DNA from: Chitinophaga japonensis
GTDB lineage: Bacteria; Bacteroidota; Bacteroidia; Chitinophagales; Chitinophagaceae
DNA: 64,000 bases
Assembly (NCBI RefSeq): GCF_007830125.1
Contig: NZ_VLLG01000004.1
Location: forward strand, 980,326 to 1,044,325
Direction: 5' to 3'
Shown here: positions 54,956 through 63,815 of the stretch, in pieces
How the letters are laid out: each line of letters opens with the position of its first letter
How positions within the stretch are numbered: position 1 is the stretch's first letter
Made by a program: the position numbers and the translations under genes
Notes under the pieces: generated by a model
Seen by the model: only the letters and a program-made list of their open reading frames with translations
The model's database searches: none
Told to the model about the DNA's origin: nothing

Positions 54956-57172
54956 ATGAAAACAAATTTTTTTTCCCTCACTGTACTGAAACTGTTGTTA
55001 ACTCCATTACTGGTGATCCTGTTATTGCCCGTATGCCTGCAGGCACAAACCATTGATATCCCTACCGGCAATAACCCCCTTTTTGAATTTCCTGCATTCC
55101 AGGTAGGCACCCCGGTGAACCCTCCTGTAGCTATCGGCTTGTCTCCCAGTACCAGCAGCCAGGTATTGTGGAGCTTTGCCAACCTGCCGGCGAACAGAAG
55201 CGAGGAAGAACTGGAAAACGGGGAGCTGGTTGGCTTTACAGTCAGCGGCGTGCACATTAAACTGCCCACCGGCGCCACTACCGGCACTTCAGGCGACGCT
55301 ACCGCCACTATCAGCGGTACGCCGAACGAATCGGCCGGGGCTATTGAGTTCCGTATAAACGTGATCACCGACAATGGCAGCGGGAGCGCGGCAGGACGCA
55401 CCTACCGGGTCAGCATTAACCGCGATCCCGTGGACCTGGCCGTGATACTGGACCGGTCCGGCAGCATGGGCTCAGATATTGCAGGCAACTTTCCTCCTGC
55501 GGCAGGTAAAAAGACCCGCTGGGATTTTCTTCAATCAGGCATAGCCGTGATGGCCAACCAGCTACAGGCCTCTGCCAAACCCGGAGACCGCCTGGGCGTG
55601 AGAATGTTTGCCTCCTTTCCTAACGTGATCCCGCCCCAGGCGCCTTACAATGCACCGGACCTGATCTCCCTGCCGGAAGTGATTGCAGGACTGCCCAATG
55701 CCCTGGCCCAGGAAACGCCCTCCGGCGGCACCGCCCTGGGTGATGGCGTACTGGCCGGCCGCGATCTGCTGGTAGCGGATGACCTGCCGCATACAAAGGC
55801 CATGATCGTATTTTCCGACGGAGAACAGAATTCCGGCGACCTGGTGGACGCCGCCAACCCTGTGCAAACCGTTTCCGGACAATTGCTGCGGGGCGGAAAA
55901 CCGCTGCAGATACACACCATCTGCCTGGGCAGCACAACCGCCAACAAAGCGCTGATGAACGATATTGCCGCACAGAACGGCGGTACGGCACTATTGCTGG
56001 AAAGCGAGGATGAAGCAGACGAGCAGGCTTTTCAACTGGCCTTTATAGAACAGTTGAAGAATATTTTCGGTGTGCAGTCCGGGGCAAGAATAGCAGGCTC
56101 CTTTGCCGCAGGCACCGGTCAGGCGGCCCCCCAATCCTTTGATGTCAATAAAGGAATAGACGCCCTGGTAGTTACCCTGGTAGCTCCCGCGCAGCACGGG
56201 GCTTTCTTTAAGACCATTACAAGAAACGGGGTGGACATGAAGGATGCCGTCAACATCGTGAACGGTCCCGGTTTCATCTCCTTCTCCATAAAGCCCGGCG
56301 TAACGGCAACTGCTGCGCAGGCTACCCAGGTTGCGGTGGATGGCAAATGGACCATTGTGCCCGCGCTTGGCACTCCTGATACGGCGGCCGTGCCCTTTAC
56401 CATGATAGTGGCGATAGACGACCGCAATGTGAAACCGGTTTTCTCGCTGGGCGCCCAGGAATTTAAAGTAAACGACCTGTTGCGTCCCAACGTCAAGCTC
56501 ACCGTGCAGGGGAAACCGGTTAAGAACGCAAAGGTGACCGTGACCATTATCCAGCCCGGCGACGACGTAAACGACCTGGTAGCCAAAAGTAACGTAAAGG
56601 CGATAACCCGCGATGATGCGGACTTTGTAGTACAGGCTGGTGATACCGTTTCCGCTGTTGCAGCAAAGATGGCCCTGCTGCTGAAGGACAAGAGCTTCAG
56701 GAACAAAATCAGGCGCAAGGAACAAACCATCCGGCTTTTATTTAACCCGTTTGACAACACGTACAAAGGTGTTTACAACGGATTGAAAGTAACCGGCGCC
56801 TACCAGGCCATCTTCAACATTACAGCCACGCATCCACAGTTAGGAAAGATCCAGCGGCAGCACCAGGAAAGCTTCTTCGTACACTTCCCGGAAATAGACC
56901 GGCAGGCCTCTAAGCCCAAAGCAGGAAAAGACCTGTTGGGCAATGTAGTGCTCACTTTCATACCCCGCGCCACTAACGGGAAGTTCATTGGTTCCGGCTG
57001 GAAGGACGCAATAAAACTGGAAGGCAGCGACATTGCAGTGAAGAAGATAACAGATACCGGCATCGGCATATACTTCATTACCCTCAGCCAGCAGCCAGAG
57101 CAGCCTTTCCGGCTCTCTCTTGCCGGGCAACTGGTCTTTGAAGGCACGCTGGCCGATCTGGGTTTCAAATAA
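54956..57172 (+). CDS. Exported VWA-domain protein without membrane anchor
   Basis: This product is about 738 residues from ATG 54956 (a GTG at 54911 would add 15 residues). Signal peptide LLTPLLVILLLPVCLQAQ. It aligns with the preceding gene throughout: N-terminal VLWSFANLPANRS and LPTGATTGTSGDATA, MIDAS DRSGSMGS at about 165, TALGDGVLAGRDLLV and MIVFSDGEQN, then shared Ig-like domains. It lacks the C-terminal membrane helix and basic tail, ending GTLADLGFK. So it should be soluble in the periplasm or exported further, and might bind the anchored paralogue. Confidence 0.82.
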   Translation: MKTNFFSLTVLKLLLTPLLVILLLPVCLQAQTIDIPTGNNPLFEFPAFQVGTPVNPPVAIGLSPSTSSQVLWSFANLPANRSEEELENGELVGFTVSGVHIKLPTGATTGTSGDATATISGTPNESAGAIEFRINVITDNGSGSAAGRTYRVSINRDPVDLAVILDRSGSMGSDIAGNFPPAAGKKTRWDFLQSGIAVMANQLQASAKPGDRLGVRMFASFPNVIPPQAPYNAPDLISLPEVIAGLPNALAQETPSGGTALGDGVLAGRDLLVADDLPHTKAMIVFSDGEQNSGDLVDAANPVQTVSGQLLRGGKPLQIHTICLGSTTANKALMNDIAAQNGGTALLLESEDEADEQAFQLAFIEQLKNIFGVQSGARIAGSFAAGTGQAAPQSFDVNKGIDALVVTLVAPAQHGAFFKTITRNGVDMKDAVNIVNGPGFISFSIKPGVTATAAQATQVAVDGKWTIVPALGTPDTAAVPFTMIVAIDDRNVKPVFSLGAQEFKVNDLLRPNVKLTVQGKPVKNAKVTVTIIQPGDDVNDLVAKSNVKAITRDDADFVVQAGDTVSAVAAKMALLLKDKSFRNKIRRKEQTIRLLFNPFDNTYKGVYNGLKVTGAYQAIFNITATHPQLGKIQRQHQESFFVHFPEIDRQASKPKAGKDLLGNVVLTFIPRATNGKFIGSGWKDAIKLEGSDIAVKKITDTGIGIYFITLSQQPEQPFRLSLAGQLVFEGTLADLGFK

Positions 57173-57190
57173 AGAAAATAAACGAACACT

Positions 57191-58999
57191 ATGCAGCATG
57201 CACGAACAAAGGAAAACATAGCTGCTAACAACAACAAGGGAGGCAGCTTCTTCTCCCCTGCCCTGGTACAGCCTAAGCTCACGGTGAACGAGCCCGGCGA
57301 TATGTACGAGCAGGAGGCAGATGCCATGGCAGACAAAGTAATGCGTATGCCTGGCAGTCAGGGGCTGCCTCCCTTCTTTTCACCACTGGCAGCCAGCGGG
57401 ATCAGCCGGCTGGTGCAGCGAAAATGTGCTGCCTGTGAACAGGAGGAGCAACTGCAAAAGAAAGCGGATGCAACAGTACCGGTCATTCAAAAAAAATGCG
57501 CTGCCTGCGAGCACGAAGAGGAACATGCCGTGCAACGCAAGGAAGCAGGCCCGCCGGTGCATGACCAGGTAGCGGCATCCCTGTATAGCAGCAAAGGCGG
57601 CGGCCAGCCCCTGCAGCAGGAAACAAGAACATGGATGGAAAACCGTTTTGGTGCAGACTTCAGCCAGGTAAAAGTGCATACCGGCGCGCAGGCGGTACAG
57701 CTCAGCCGCGATTTGAACGCCCAGGCTTTTACACATGGCACTGATATTTATTTTAATGAAGGGAAATATGCCCCTGCTGCAACGGAGGGCAGGCACCTGC
57801 TGGCGCATGAACTGACGCATGTGATACAACAAGGCGGGCATGGCGCTTCCGGCATGCTGCAAAGAGCTTGTGGCACTACCGCTATCGGGCCTGTTCCCGC
57901 GGATTGTAACCTTGTTCCCAAAGATCCGCTGGGCGCACGTTTCCTGTTCAATATAAACTGTGATGAATTTGCGCCGGGTGAAGAAGCCCGGCTCCTGGGC
58001 TTTGCGGCAGGCATCAGTCCTACTGCAGGCATTAACATCCTGGGCGTTGCCAGCATGGAAGGCCCCCTCGCATTCAACCAGAGCCTTTCCTGTAAACGGG
58101 CCGATGCGGTAAGAAATGTGCTGACCACCCGCGGCGGCATTCCACAGGCCAGAATAGGCCGGATGGAAGCGGCCGGCCCCCGGGGCGCTGCCGGCGACGC
58201 CACCATGCGCGCAGGGGCCCTTGACCTGGTGACCATCTCCAGCAGGACCGTAGCCGCTTCACCGGGACTACGCACCCGTACCAACATCGGGGTCGGAGAA
58301 CAAGTGACGCTTACACATTCCTCCGGCGATCCTCTTACGCTCTGGGACAGCAGTGCAGGTCCGGCTTCACTTTCTTCACTTACCGGCGCATCCGTTACAT
58401 TCACGGCCCCGGATACGGCGCAAACCGTCACCATCACCGCAGGCGGAGCCTCCATTGTGTTCAGGATCATTGCCCCTACCGGCGTATTTATGGAACGTGC
58501 AACGGGCTCAAACGTCAAACACCGGCAGAACTTCCCGGACTCGGGCTTACTGCTGGATGTGTTCCTGCTACCGGACACCGTAAACTTCAATAATGTACGG
58601 TACCGTGAGCTGGACGTTACAGGCACCCCGATACCGCCGGGCGGCGCTTATTCCTGCAATACCTTCAGCGGCGGCCATTGCGCGCCGGCCGGGTTGGGGC
58701 CTTGTCCGGACAAAGCCCTGACCAACGTGGTAGTAGCGGGTAAAGGCACCCGGTCCGTACTGGGCGACTGTGCATACTCCGGGCATTGTGGCGGCTCACC
58801 ACCATTCACACCGGGGAGCATATTCCTGGTAATCCCCTACGAATACCGGGTAGGCGCAGGTCCGTTCCGTCTTTTCACCAATGTGCTCCAGATGCACACC
58901 CTGGCGGCAGATGCCAGCACGCTTACCACCTTTAAGGCAGGCGCTACAGGCAGCACTACGGTAGCTGCTGCCACCGCAACCATACCTACCTGTCCCTAA
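57191..58999 (+). CDS. DUF4157 (eCIS core) protein with OmpA-like domain, candidate cargo
   Basis: In this 602-residue product, residues 20-30 carry FFSPALVQPKL, repeated in part at 62-64 (FFSPLA). Two Cys-pair units KCAACE(E/Q/H) rich in Glu lie at 78-86 and 102-110. The DUF4157 domain follows with LLAHELTHVIQQ (HELTH 206-210), closely similar to the large minus-strand protein. Residues about 235-350 look like an OmpA peptidoglycan-binding domain (INILGVASMEGPLAFNQSLS, then CKRADAVRNVLTTRG). The Cys-containing C-terminal 200 residues are unassigned. There is no signal peptide. It sits in the structural operon before the ATPase gene. Confidence 0.8.
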   Translation: MQHARTKENIAANNNKGGSFFSPALVQPKLTVNEPGDMYEQEADAMADKVMRMPGSQGLPPFFSPLAASGISRLVQRKCAACEQEEQLQKKADATVPVIQKKCAACEHEEEHAVQRKEAGPPVHDQVAASLYSSKGGGQPLQQETRTWMENRFGADFSQVKVHTGAQAVQLSRDLNAQAFTHGTDIYFNEGKYAPAATEGRHLLAHELTHVIQQGGHGASGMLQRACGTTAIGPVPADCNLVPKDPLGARFLFNINCDEFAPGEEARLLGFAAGISPTAGINILGVASMEGPLAFNQSLSCKRADAVRNVLTTRGGIPQARIGRMEAAGPRGAAGDATMRAGALDLVTISSRTVAASPGLRTRTNIGVGEQVTLTHSSGDPLTLWDSSAGPASLSSLTGASVTFTAPDTAQTVTITAGGASIVFRIIAPTGVFMERATGSNVKHRQNFPDSGLLLDVFLLPDTVNFNNVRYRELDVTGTPIPPGGAYSCNTFSGGHCAPAGLGPCPDKALTNVVVAGKGTRSVLGDCAYSGHCGGSPPFTPGSIFLVIPYEYRVGAGPFRLFTNVLQMHTLAADASTLTTFKAGATGSTTVAAATATIPTCP

Positions 59000-59015
59000 C
59001 GGATAAAAAAGCAAC

Positions 59016-60392
59016 ATGCAAACAACGCTCAAGCATATTACCTCCGTGCCGCCCCCGGCACAACAGTCAAACGGGCAACCGGTCCCTTACCTCATTACGG
59101 CTTTGGAGTACCTGCAATGCTGCATCGCTGACAGGCTGGCCACCCACCTGCAGCAGCCTGTGCCGGAATACCCGCCGTTAACACTGCCGCATGAGGAGGA
59201 CCCATCCTCGTTTGCCCGGTTTATAAAACAGCATCGCCCCGGTCATAATGAATTACTGCTACTGCTGATCGCCCTGGCCCCTCATGTGGTAGCCGGGTTC
59301 TTCGACGGCCTGATACAGCAATTCCTGCCCCAAGGTGGCGAACTGCCGGAATTCGGCGGCACCCGGGGGCAGCGTCACCGTGGCATGCTGCCTACAGGAG
59401 AAACCGCCCTGTTCCTGCTGGCAGGCACCAACCCCCAGGCCCGTTTACAACTGCTGCCGCTATTCAATAAGGAACAATGGTTATTCAGGCACCACATACT
59501 TTCCCTTGAAACGGTCAGTGGAGGCGAACCGCCGCTGAGCGGGAAGCTGCTCATTGACCCTGAGTTTGCGGAGGTATTTACCACCGGCAAGGTAGGCCTG
59601 CCCCAGTTGAGCACCACTTTCCCGGCAGAACATATTACCACGCAAATGACCTGGGCCGACCTGGTACTACCCGAAAACGTATGGAAGCAGATACAGGAAC
59701 TGCAAAACTGGCTGAAGCACGGCAAAACCCTGATGGAGGAATGGGGCATGGCTAAAAAGCTGAAGCCGGGCTACAAACTGCTGTTCTATGGCCCGCCCGG
59801 CACCGGCAAAACACTTACCGCCACCCTGCTCGGGAAACATACCGGCAGGGAGGTATTTCGTATAGACCTGTCCACCGTGGTCAGTAAATATATCGGCGAA
59901 ACGGAAAAAAACCTGTCTTCCCTTTTTGATAAGGCCGAAGACAAAAACTGGATACTCTTTTTTGATGAAGCCGACGCTATTTTCGGTAAACGTACCGGTG
60001 TACGCGATGCGCATGACAAATATGCCAACCAGGAGGTCAGCTACCTGTTGCAGCGCATTGAAATGCATGCCGGGCTCACCATCCTGGCATCCAACTTCAG
60101 GAATAATATGGACGACGCCTTTATTCGGCGCTTTAACGCCCTTATCTATTTCCCGCCCCCCCAGCCGGCAGAACGTTACCTGCTATGGACCAAAGCATTC
60201 CCGCCCGCCATTACCCTTGATGAAGATACAGACCTCCGCAGCATCGCGGATACCTACGCTTTGACAGGCTCGCATATTATAAACGTGGTGCAACACATAT
60301 GTCTCAATGCATTGGAAAAAGGCGTCTACAACATCTCCCAGGAGATCATTATCCAGGGCATTAAACGGGAGCTGGAGAAAGAAGGGAAGTGA
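59016..60392 (+). CDS. AAA+ ATPase of the eCIS (Pvc15/Afp15-like)
   Basis: This 458-residue product has an N-terminal helical part (about 1-220) and a C-terminal AAA+ module: Walker A GPPGTGKT (about 258-265), Walker B ILFFDEADAIFGKR, sensor ILASNFRNN, and arginine pair FIRRF. All catalytic residues are present. eCIS clusters carry one such ATPase, needed for particle assembly or stability or for cargo loading. It begins 16 bp after the DUF4157-OmpA gene, which supports a link with cargo handling. Confidence 0.92.
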   Translation: MQTTLKHITSVPPPAQQSNGQPVPYLITALEYLQCCIADRLATHLQQPVPEYPPLTLPHEEDPSSFARFIKQHRPGHNELLLLLIALAPHVVAGFFDGLIQQFLPQGGELPEFGGTRGQRHRGMLPTGETALFLLAGTNPQARLQLLPLFNKEQWLFRHHILSLETVSGGEPPLSGKLLIDPEFAEVFTTGKVGLPQLSTTFPAEHITTQMTWADLVLPENVWKQIQELQNWLKHGKTLMEEWGMAKKLKPGYKLLFYGPPGTGKTLTATLLGKHTGREVFRIDLSTVVSKYIGETEKNLSSLFDKAEDKNWILFFDEADAIFGKRTGVRDAHDKYANQEVSYLLQRIEMHAGLTILASNFRNNMDDAFIRRFNALIYFPPPQPAERYLLWTKAFPPAITLDEDTDLRSIADTYALTGSHIINVVQHICLNALEKGVYNISQEIIIQGIKRELEKEGK

Positions 60393-60463
60393 CCGCATGG
60401 CTCACCGGGTTAATTATTGGTATACATATTGCGGCCCTCATGACATATCAAATCCAATCTGTT

Positions 60464-61024
60464 ATGCAAACTCCAATTAGCCGTTACTGGTGGGTATTTC
60501 TCCTCCGGGGGATCGCTGCGCTGTTAATAGGGCTGCTGGCCATTTTTGTACCGGGCATTACCTTCGGCACCCTGGTGCTCTTCCTCGGCGCCTACATGTT
60601 CATTGACGGTATCTTTTCCATTATTGCCGGCATCAGCGCGCGCAAGCAGTCCCGGGACTGGGGCTGGTATATCGTTTCCGGCCTGTTTGGCATTATTATC
60701 GGCGTAATCACCTTCGCCAACCCCTTTGCCACCGGCATCGCGCTGATATACATTGCCGGCGTATGGGCCATCGTAGCCGGTATTGTAGAGATCATCGTTG
60801 CCGTAAGGCTGCGGAAAGAAATTACCGGTGAAGGCTGGTACATTGCAGGCGGCATCCTCACCATTCTCTTCGGGATACTGATCTTCATCAATCCCGTGGC
60901 AGGCGCGCTTACCCTCACCATCATCTTCGGTATCTACGCCATTGTGGCCGGCGTGATGCTGGTATCCCTGAGCATGCGGCTGCGAAAGAAATACAAGTCG
61001 CACCGGAGCATACCGGTTACGTGA
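60464..61024 (+). CDS. HdeD-family (DUF308) membrane protein
   Basis: This product is about 186 residues from ATG 60464; ATG 60440 and GTG 60389 are in frame but add weak sequence. Six hydrophobic helices form three repeated pairs (RGIAALLIGLLAIFVPGITF, SGLFGIIIGVITFANPFATG, GGILTILFGILIFINPVAGA), the HdeD pattern. Family members are linked to acid resistance in enterobacteria; elsewhere the function is unknown. It follows the ATPase gene by 72 bp and may share its transcript, but a tie to the injection system is not shown. Confidence 0.8.
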   Translation: MQTPISRYWWVFLLRGIAALLIGLLAIFVPGITFGTLVLFLGAYMFIDGIFSIIAGISARKQSRDWGWYIVSGLFGIIIGVITFANPFATGIALIYIAGVWAIVAGIVEIIVAVRLRKEITGEGWYIAGGILTILFGILIFINPVAGALTLTIIFGIYAIVAGVMLVSLSMRLRKKYKSHRSIPVT

Positions 61025-61156
61025 AAATGTAAAATTTCAAATGTAAAATCTTAAATGTAAAAGTTGGAGGAATTGTATGATCAAAGCAATGATGTTGCGC
61101 TGAACATCTGTAACCAACTTTTACATTTTACATTTATCATTTTACATTTGAAATTC
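61025..61156. repeat. Long imperfect inverted repeat of heptads between convergent genes
   Basis: The left arm reads ATGTAAA, ATTTCAA, ATGTAAA, ATCTTAA, ATGTAAA, AGTTGGA. The right arm contains TTTTACA, TTTTACA, TTTATCA, TTTTACA, TTTGAAA. The 15-bp segments at 61053-61067 and 61114-61128 are perfect inverted copies. The symporter gene ends inside the right arm. It is likely a two-way terminator and also a member of the heptad repeat family. Confidence 0.65.
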
Positions 61157-63683
61157 TATTATTAATGCTGAAGAACAACGACGCCACATAGCCTACCGCC
61201 ACGCACACCACCACGGCAATGGCGGGGTACAGGAAGAAGTTGACCACTTCTGCGCGTTGCACGAAATAAAGCACTACCGCACTGGTGACAAAACCGGTGA
61301 AAATGCCCGGCGCATTGATCCGCGGGAAGAAAATGCCGGCCAGGAACATACCTGCCAGGCAGCCGCCGAAAAGCCCGATCACCTTCAGGTACTGGTCCCA
61401 GATGGAAGTATTGTGCAGGGATACCAGGTAGATGCCGATGGCGCAACCCAGCACGCCCAGCAACAGCGTGGCCTGGCGGGCAAAGCGCAGCCGCTGCCGG
61501 TCTGTAGTACCCGGTTTGAATTTCTGGTAAAAGTCCGTGGTGATCACCGTAGCAATGGAATTCATGCTGGAGCTGATGGTAGACATGGTAGCGGCAAACA
61601 GCCCGGCTATCACCAGGCCGGAGAGGCCGGTGGGCAGGCGTTGCGAAATGTACCAGGGAAAGATATCGTCCGTATTGCCATGCGGGTTCAGCAGGGCCGG
61701 GTTATGTTTGAAATATACCCACAGCGCCGTACCTACGCTGAAGAAGATCAGCGAGGCCGGTATCACCAGCAGTGCGTTGGTATAAATGGAGCGCCGCGCT
61801 TCCGCTTCCGTGGAAGTGGTAAGGTACCGCTGCACCACCACCTGGTCTGATGAATAGGTGACCAGTTGCGTAAGGAAGCCGCCCACGAATACCACCCACA
61901 ACACCGGCTCCGTAATGTCGCCCTGCAGCAGGGCCAGGCGGAACTTGCCATTATCCGCCGCTTCCTTTACCAATTGTCCCACGCCGCCATCCAGGGAACC
62001 GGCCATGAACACCAGGCTAAGCAAAGCGCCACCCAGCAGCACCACTACCTGCATCACCTCCGTCCAGATCACGGCCTCAATGCCGCCGGACACGCTATAG
62101 GCTGTAGTGATCACGCTGATGCCTACAATGCACACTAGGATATTGATACCGGTAACGGTGCTGAGCACCAGCGCCGGCAGGTAGATCACAATGCCCAGGC
62201 GGCTCACCTGGAACACGACGAAAGTAAGGCTTCCTAACAGTTTCACGCGGGAGTTGAAGCGGATGTCCAGGTACTGGTATACGCTGGTCAGCTTCATCTT
62301 ACGGAAGTAGGGCAGGTAGAAATAGACGATGAGGGGCGCTACCGCCACGATCATCATGTTATTCAGGAAATACACCCAGTCCGTAGCGTAGGCTTTGGCA
62401 GGAATGGCAATAAAGGTAAGGGCGCTGAGCTTGGAGCCGAAGATGCTCAAACCCGCGGCCCACCAGGGTATTTTGCTGCCGCCCAGGAAAAAATCGCTGG
62501 TGGTGTCCTGCATTTTGCGGGACACGATCACGCTGATCAGCACTACCAGCAGGAAGTACAGCCCTACCACCCCCCAGTCCAGCGCGCTAAAGGCGCCGGG
62601 CGGCTGTACAGGCGCGGCCATGCTCACCCCCGGCGTTCTGACGCCAGGGCGGACCTCGCCGCCGGGAAACACCAGGTTGCCCTGCCACAGCACGGCCGGC
62701 GTGGTGACCGGCGGATGCGGCGCCGGCAAGCTGTCAAACGCGGCCCAGGAGCCGGTAATGGTATTATAGCCCCATACCGTGTGCGGGAAGCCGGGATGCC
62801 GGTCCTGCAGCGTCTCCTGCTGGTTGAAGTACGTTCCGTCGTCGCCGCCGAATATCAGCAGGTGCGACTGGCCGGCCACAAATGCAGGCCCCGGCGCTGC
62901 TGCGGTAGCCGCCGGCATGGGCGCTAAAGCCGTCCAGCCTTCGCCCGGCTCATACTTACAGGCATCTTCCAGGAATTCCCGCTGCATGGCAGCATCGCCG
63001 GGTAACGTGAACGTGCGCACGCCGCTGAACAGGTAAAAAGCGCCGTCCAGCGTTCCGGCCACGCTTAGCATACGCGCCGGGCCGGGCCAGGGCGGCAGTG
63101 TTTTCCAGGCGCGCTGCGCGGCCGGCAGGGAAAGGTCCAGGGACCAAAAATATTTCTCCGCAGTGGTATCCGCCGGTGATGCCGTGCCACCGGCCACGTA
63201 CAGGACATCCCCTATCAATACGCCGCAGGCGTTGGCATTGGGCGCAGGGAGATCCGGCAGCGCTTCGGTTTGTATCGAATCATTCACATAACGCAGCAGG
63301 AAAGCCCGGGCATAGTGCCGGCTGGCATCGCTGCCCCCCACGCAAACGAGCGCATCCCGCCAGGTAGCGGATACGCCGTATCCCAGGGGATGGGGCAGCC
63401 GGCCGGCCAGCTTCCACGGTCCGCCGGGTTGTTCCAGCACATATACATGATCATACCAGGTTTTTGTTCCGCCGTTCCAGGGAGCGTCGCCAGGGAAGTT
63501 GGCGCCACCCGCTACGATCAGCGCACCGTTGGACACGCCGGCAAAAGAGCCGGCGAAGCCCGTGGTATCCGGAATGGCCGGCAGCTCCGTCCAGTTGAAC
63601 CAGGCATGGGACTGCTGGGCATTGCTGCGGTTAAAAGAAAAGAATATGGTAATGATAATAAGGTATATGAAGTGAAAACGCAT
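61137..63683 (-). CDS. Kelch mutarotase fused to sodium:solute symporter
   Basis: This 848-residue product has a signal peptide (residues 1-22). Residues about 25-370 form a kelch propeller (GALIVAGGANFPGDAPWNGG, ALVCVGGSDASRHYARA, LLIFGGDDGTYFNQQE) like N-acetylneuraminate epimerase NanM and the cyclically permuted mutarotases. Residues about 380-845 are a sodium:solute symporter with many helices (FFLGGSKIPWWAAGLSIFGS, GLFAATMSTISSSMNSIAT). The propeller faces the periplasm and would convert the sugar anomer before uptake. The next gene upstream encodes a NanA/DapA-type lyase, which suits sialic acid use. Such fusions are known in Bacteroidota. Confidence 0.9.
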   Translation of the reverse strand: MRFHFIYLIIITIFFSFNRSNAQQSHAWFNWTELPAIPDTTGFAGSFAGVSNGALIVAGGANFPGDAPWNGGTKTWYDHVYVLEQPGGPWKLAGRLPHPLGYGVSATWRDALVCVGGSDASRHYARAFLLRYVNDSIQTEALPDLPAPNANACGVLIGDVLYVAGGTASPADTTAEKYFWSLDLSLPAAQRAWKTLPPWPGPARMLSVAGTLDGAFYLFSGVRTFTLPGDAAMQREFLEDACKYEPGEGWTALAPMPAATAAAPGPAFVAGQSHLLIFGGDDGTYFNQQETLQDRHPGFPHTVWGYNTITGSWAAFDSLPAPHPPVTTPAVLWQGNLVFPGGEVRPGVRTPGVSMAAPVQPPGAFSALDWGVVGLYFLLVVLISVIVSRKMQDTTSDFFLGGSKIPWWAAGLSIFGSKLSALTFIAIPAKAYATDWVYFLNNMMIVAVAPLIVYFYLPYFRKMKLTSVYQYLDIRFNSRVKLLGSLTFVVFQVSRLGIVIYLPALVLSTVTGINILVCIVGISVITTAYSVSGGIEAVIWTEVMQVVVLLGGALLSLVFMAGSLDGGVGQLVKEAADNGKFRLALLQGDITEPVLWVVFVGGFLTQLVTYSSDQVVVQRYLTTSTEAEARRSIYTNALLVIPASLIFFSVGTALWVYFKHNPALLNPHGNTDDIFPWYISQRLPTGLSGLVIAGLFAATMSTISSSMNSIATVITTDFYQKFKPGTTDRQRLRFARQATLLLGVLGCAIGIYLVSLHNTSIWDQYLKVIGLFGGCLAGMFLAGIFFPRINAPGIFTGFVTSAVVLYFVQRAEVVNFFLYPAIAVVVCVAVGYVASLFFSINNRISNVK

Positions 63684-63689
63684 GTGTTA

Positions 63690-63815
63690 AATATGATTTG
63701 TGAAGTAAGATGTATGAAGCATGACACCGGATATCGGACGCATGAAGTACAATGCTGGATTCGTACTTTTTACTTCATACTTCCTACTTCATATTTCCTG
63801 CTTCTTATTGCTTCC
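63690..63815. repeat. Heptad repeat region with inverted arms
   Basis: The left arm (GAAGTAA, GATGTAT, GAAGCAT) and right arm (ACTTCAT, ACTTCCT, ACTTCAT, ATTTCCT) are roughly complementary: 16 of 20 positions in the best stretch. The stop of the lyase gene (63770) and its last codons lie inside the right arm. Confidence 0.55.

Noticed and set aside
33652..60392. Prophage or phage tail
   Set aside because: Tail-like genes are complete, but there is no capsid, portal, terminase, integrase or lysis gene, and DUF4255, DUF5908, CIS_TMP and the AAA+ ATPase are eCIS markers.
33652..60392. Type VI secretion system (T6SSiii)
   Set aside because: No TssB/TssC pair, ClpV or TssJLM-like membrane complex is seen; sheath and baseplate genes are of the eCIS type.
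63690..63815. CRISPR array
   Set aside because: The 7-bp periodic units have no spacers and are degenerate; no cas genes are near.
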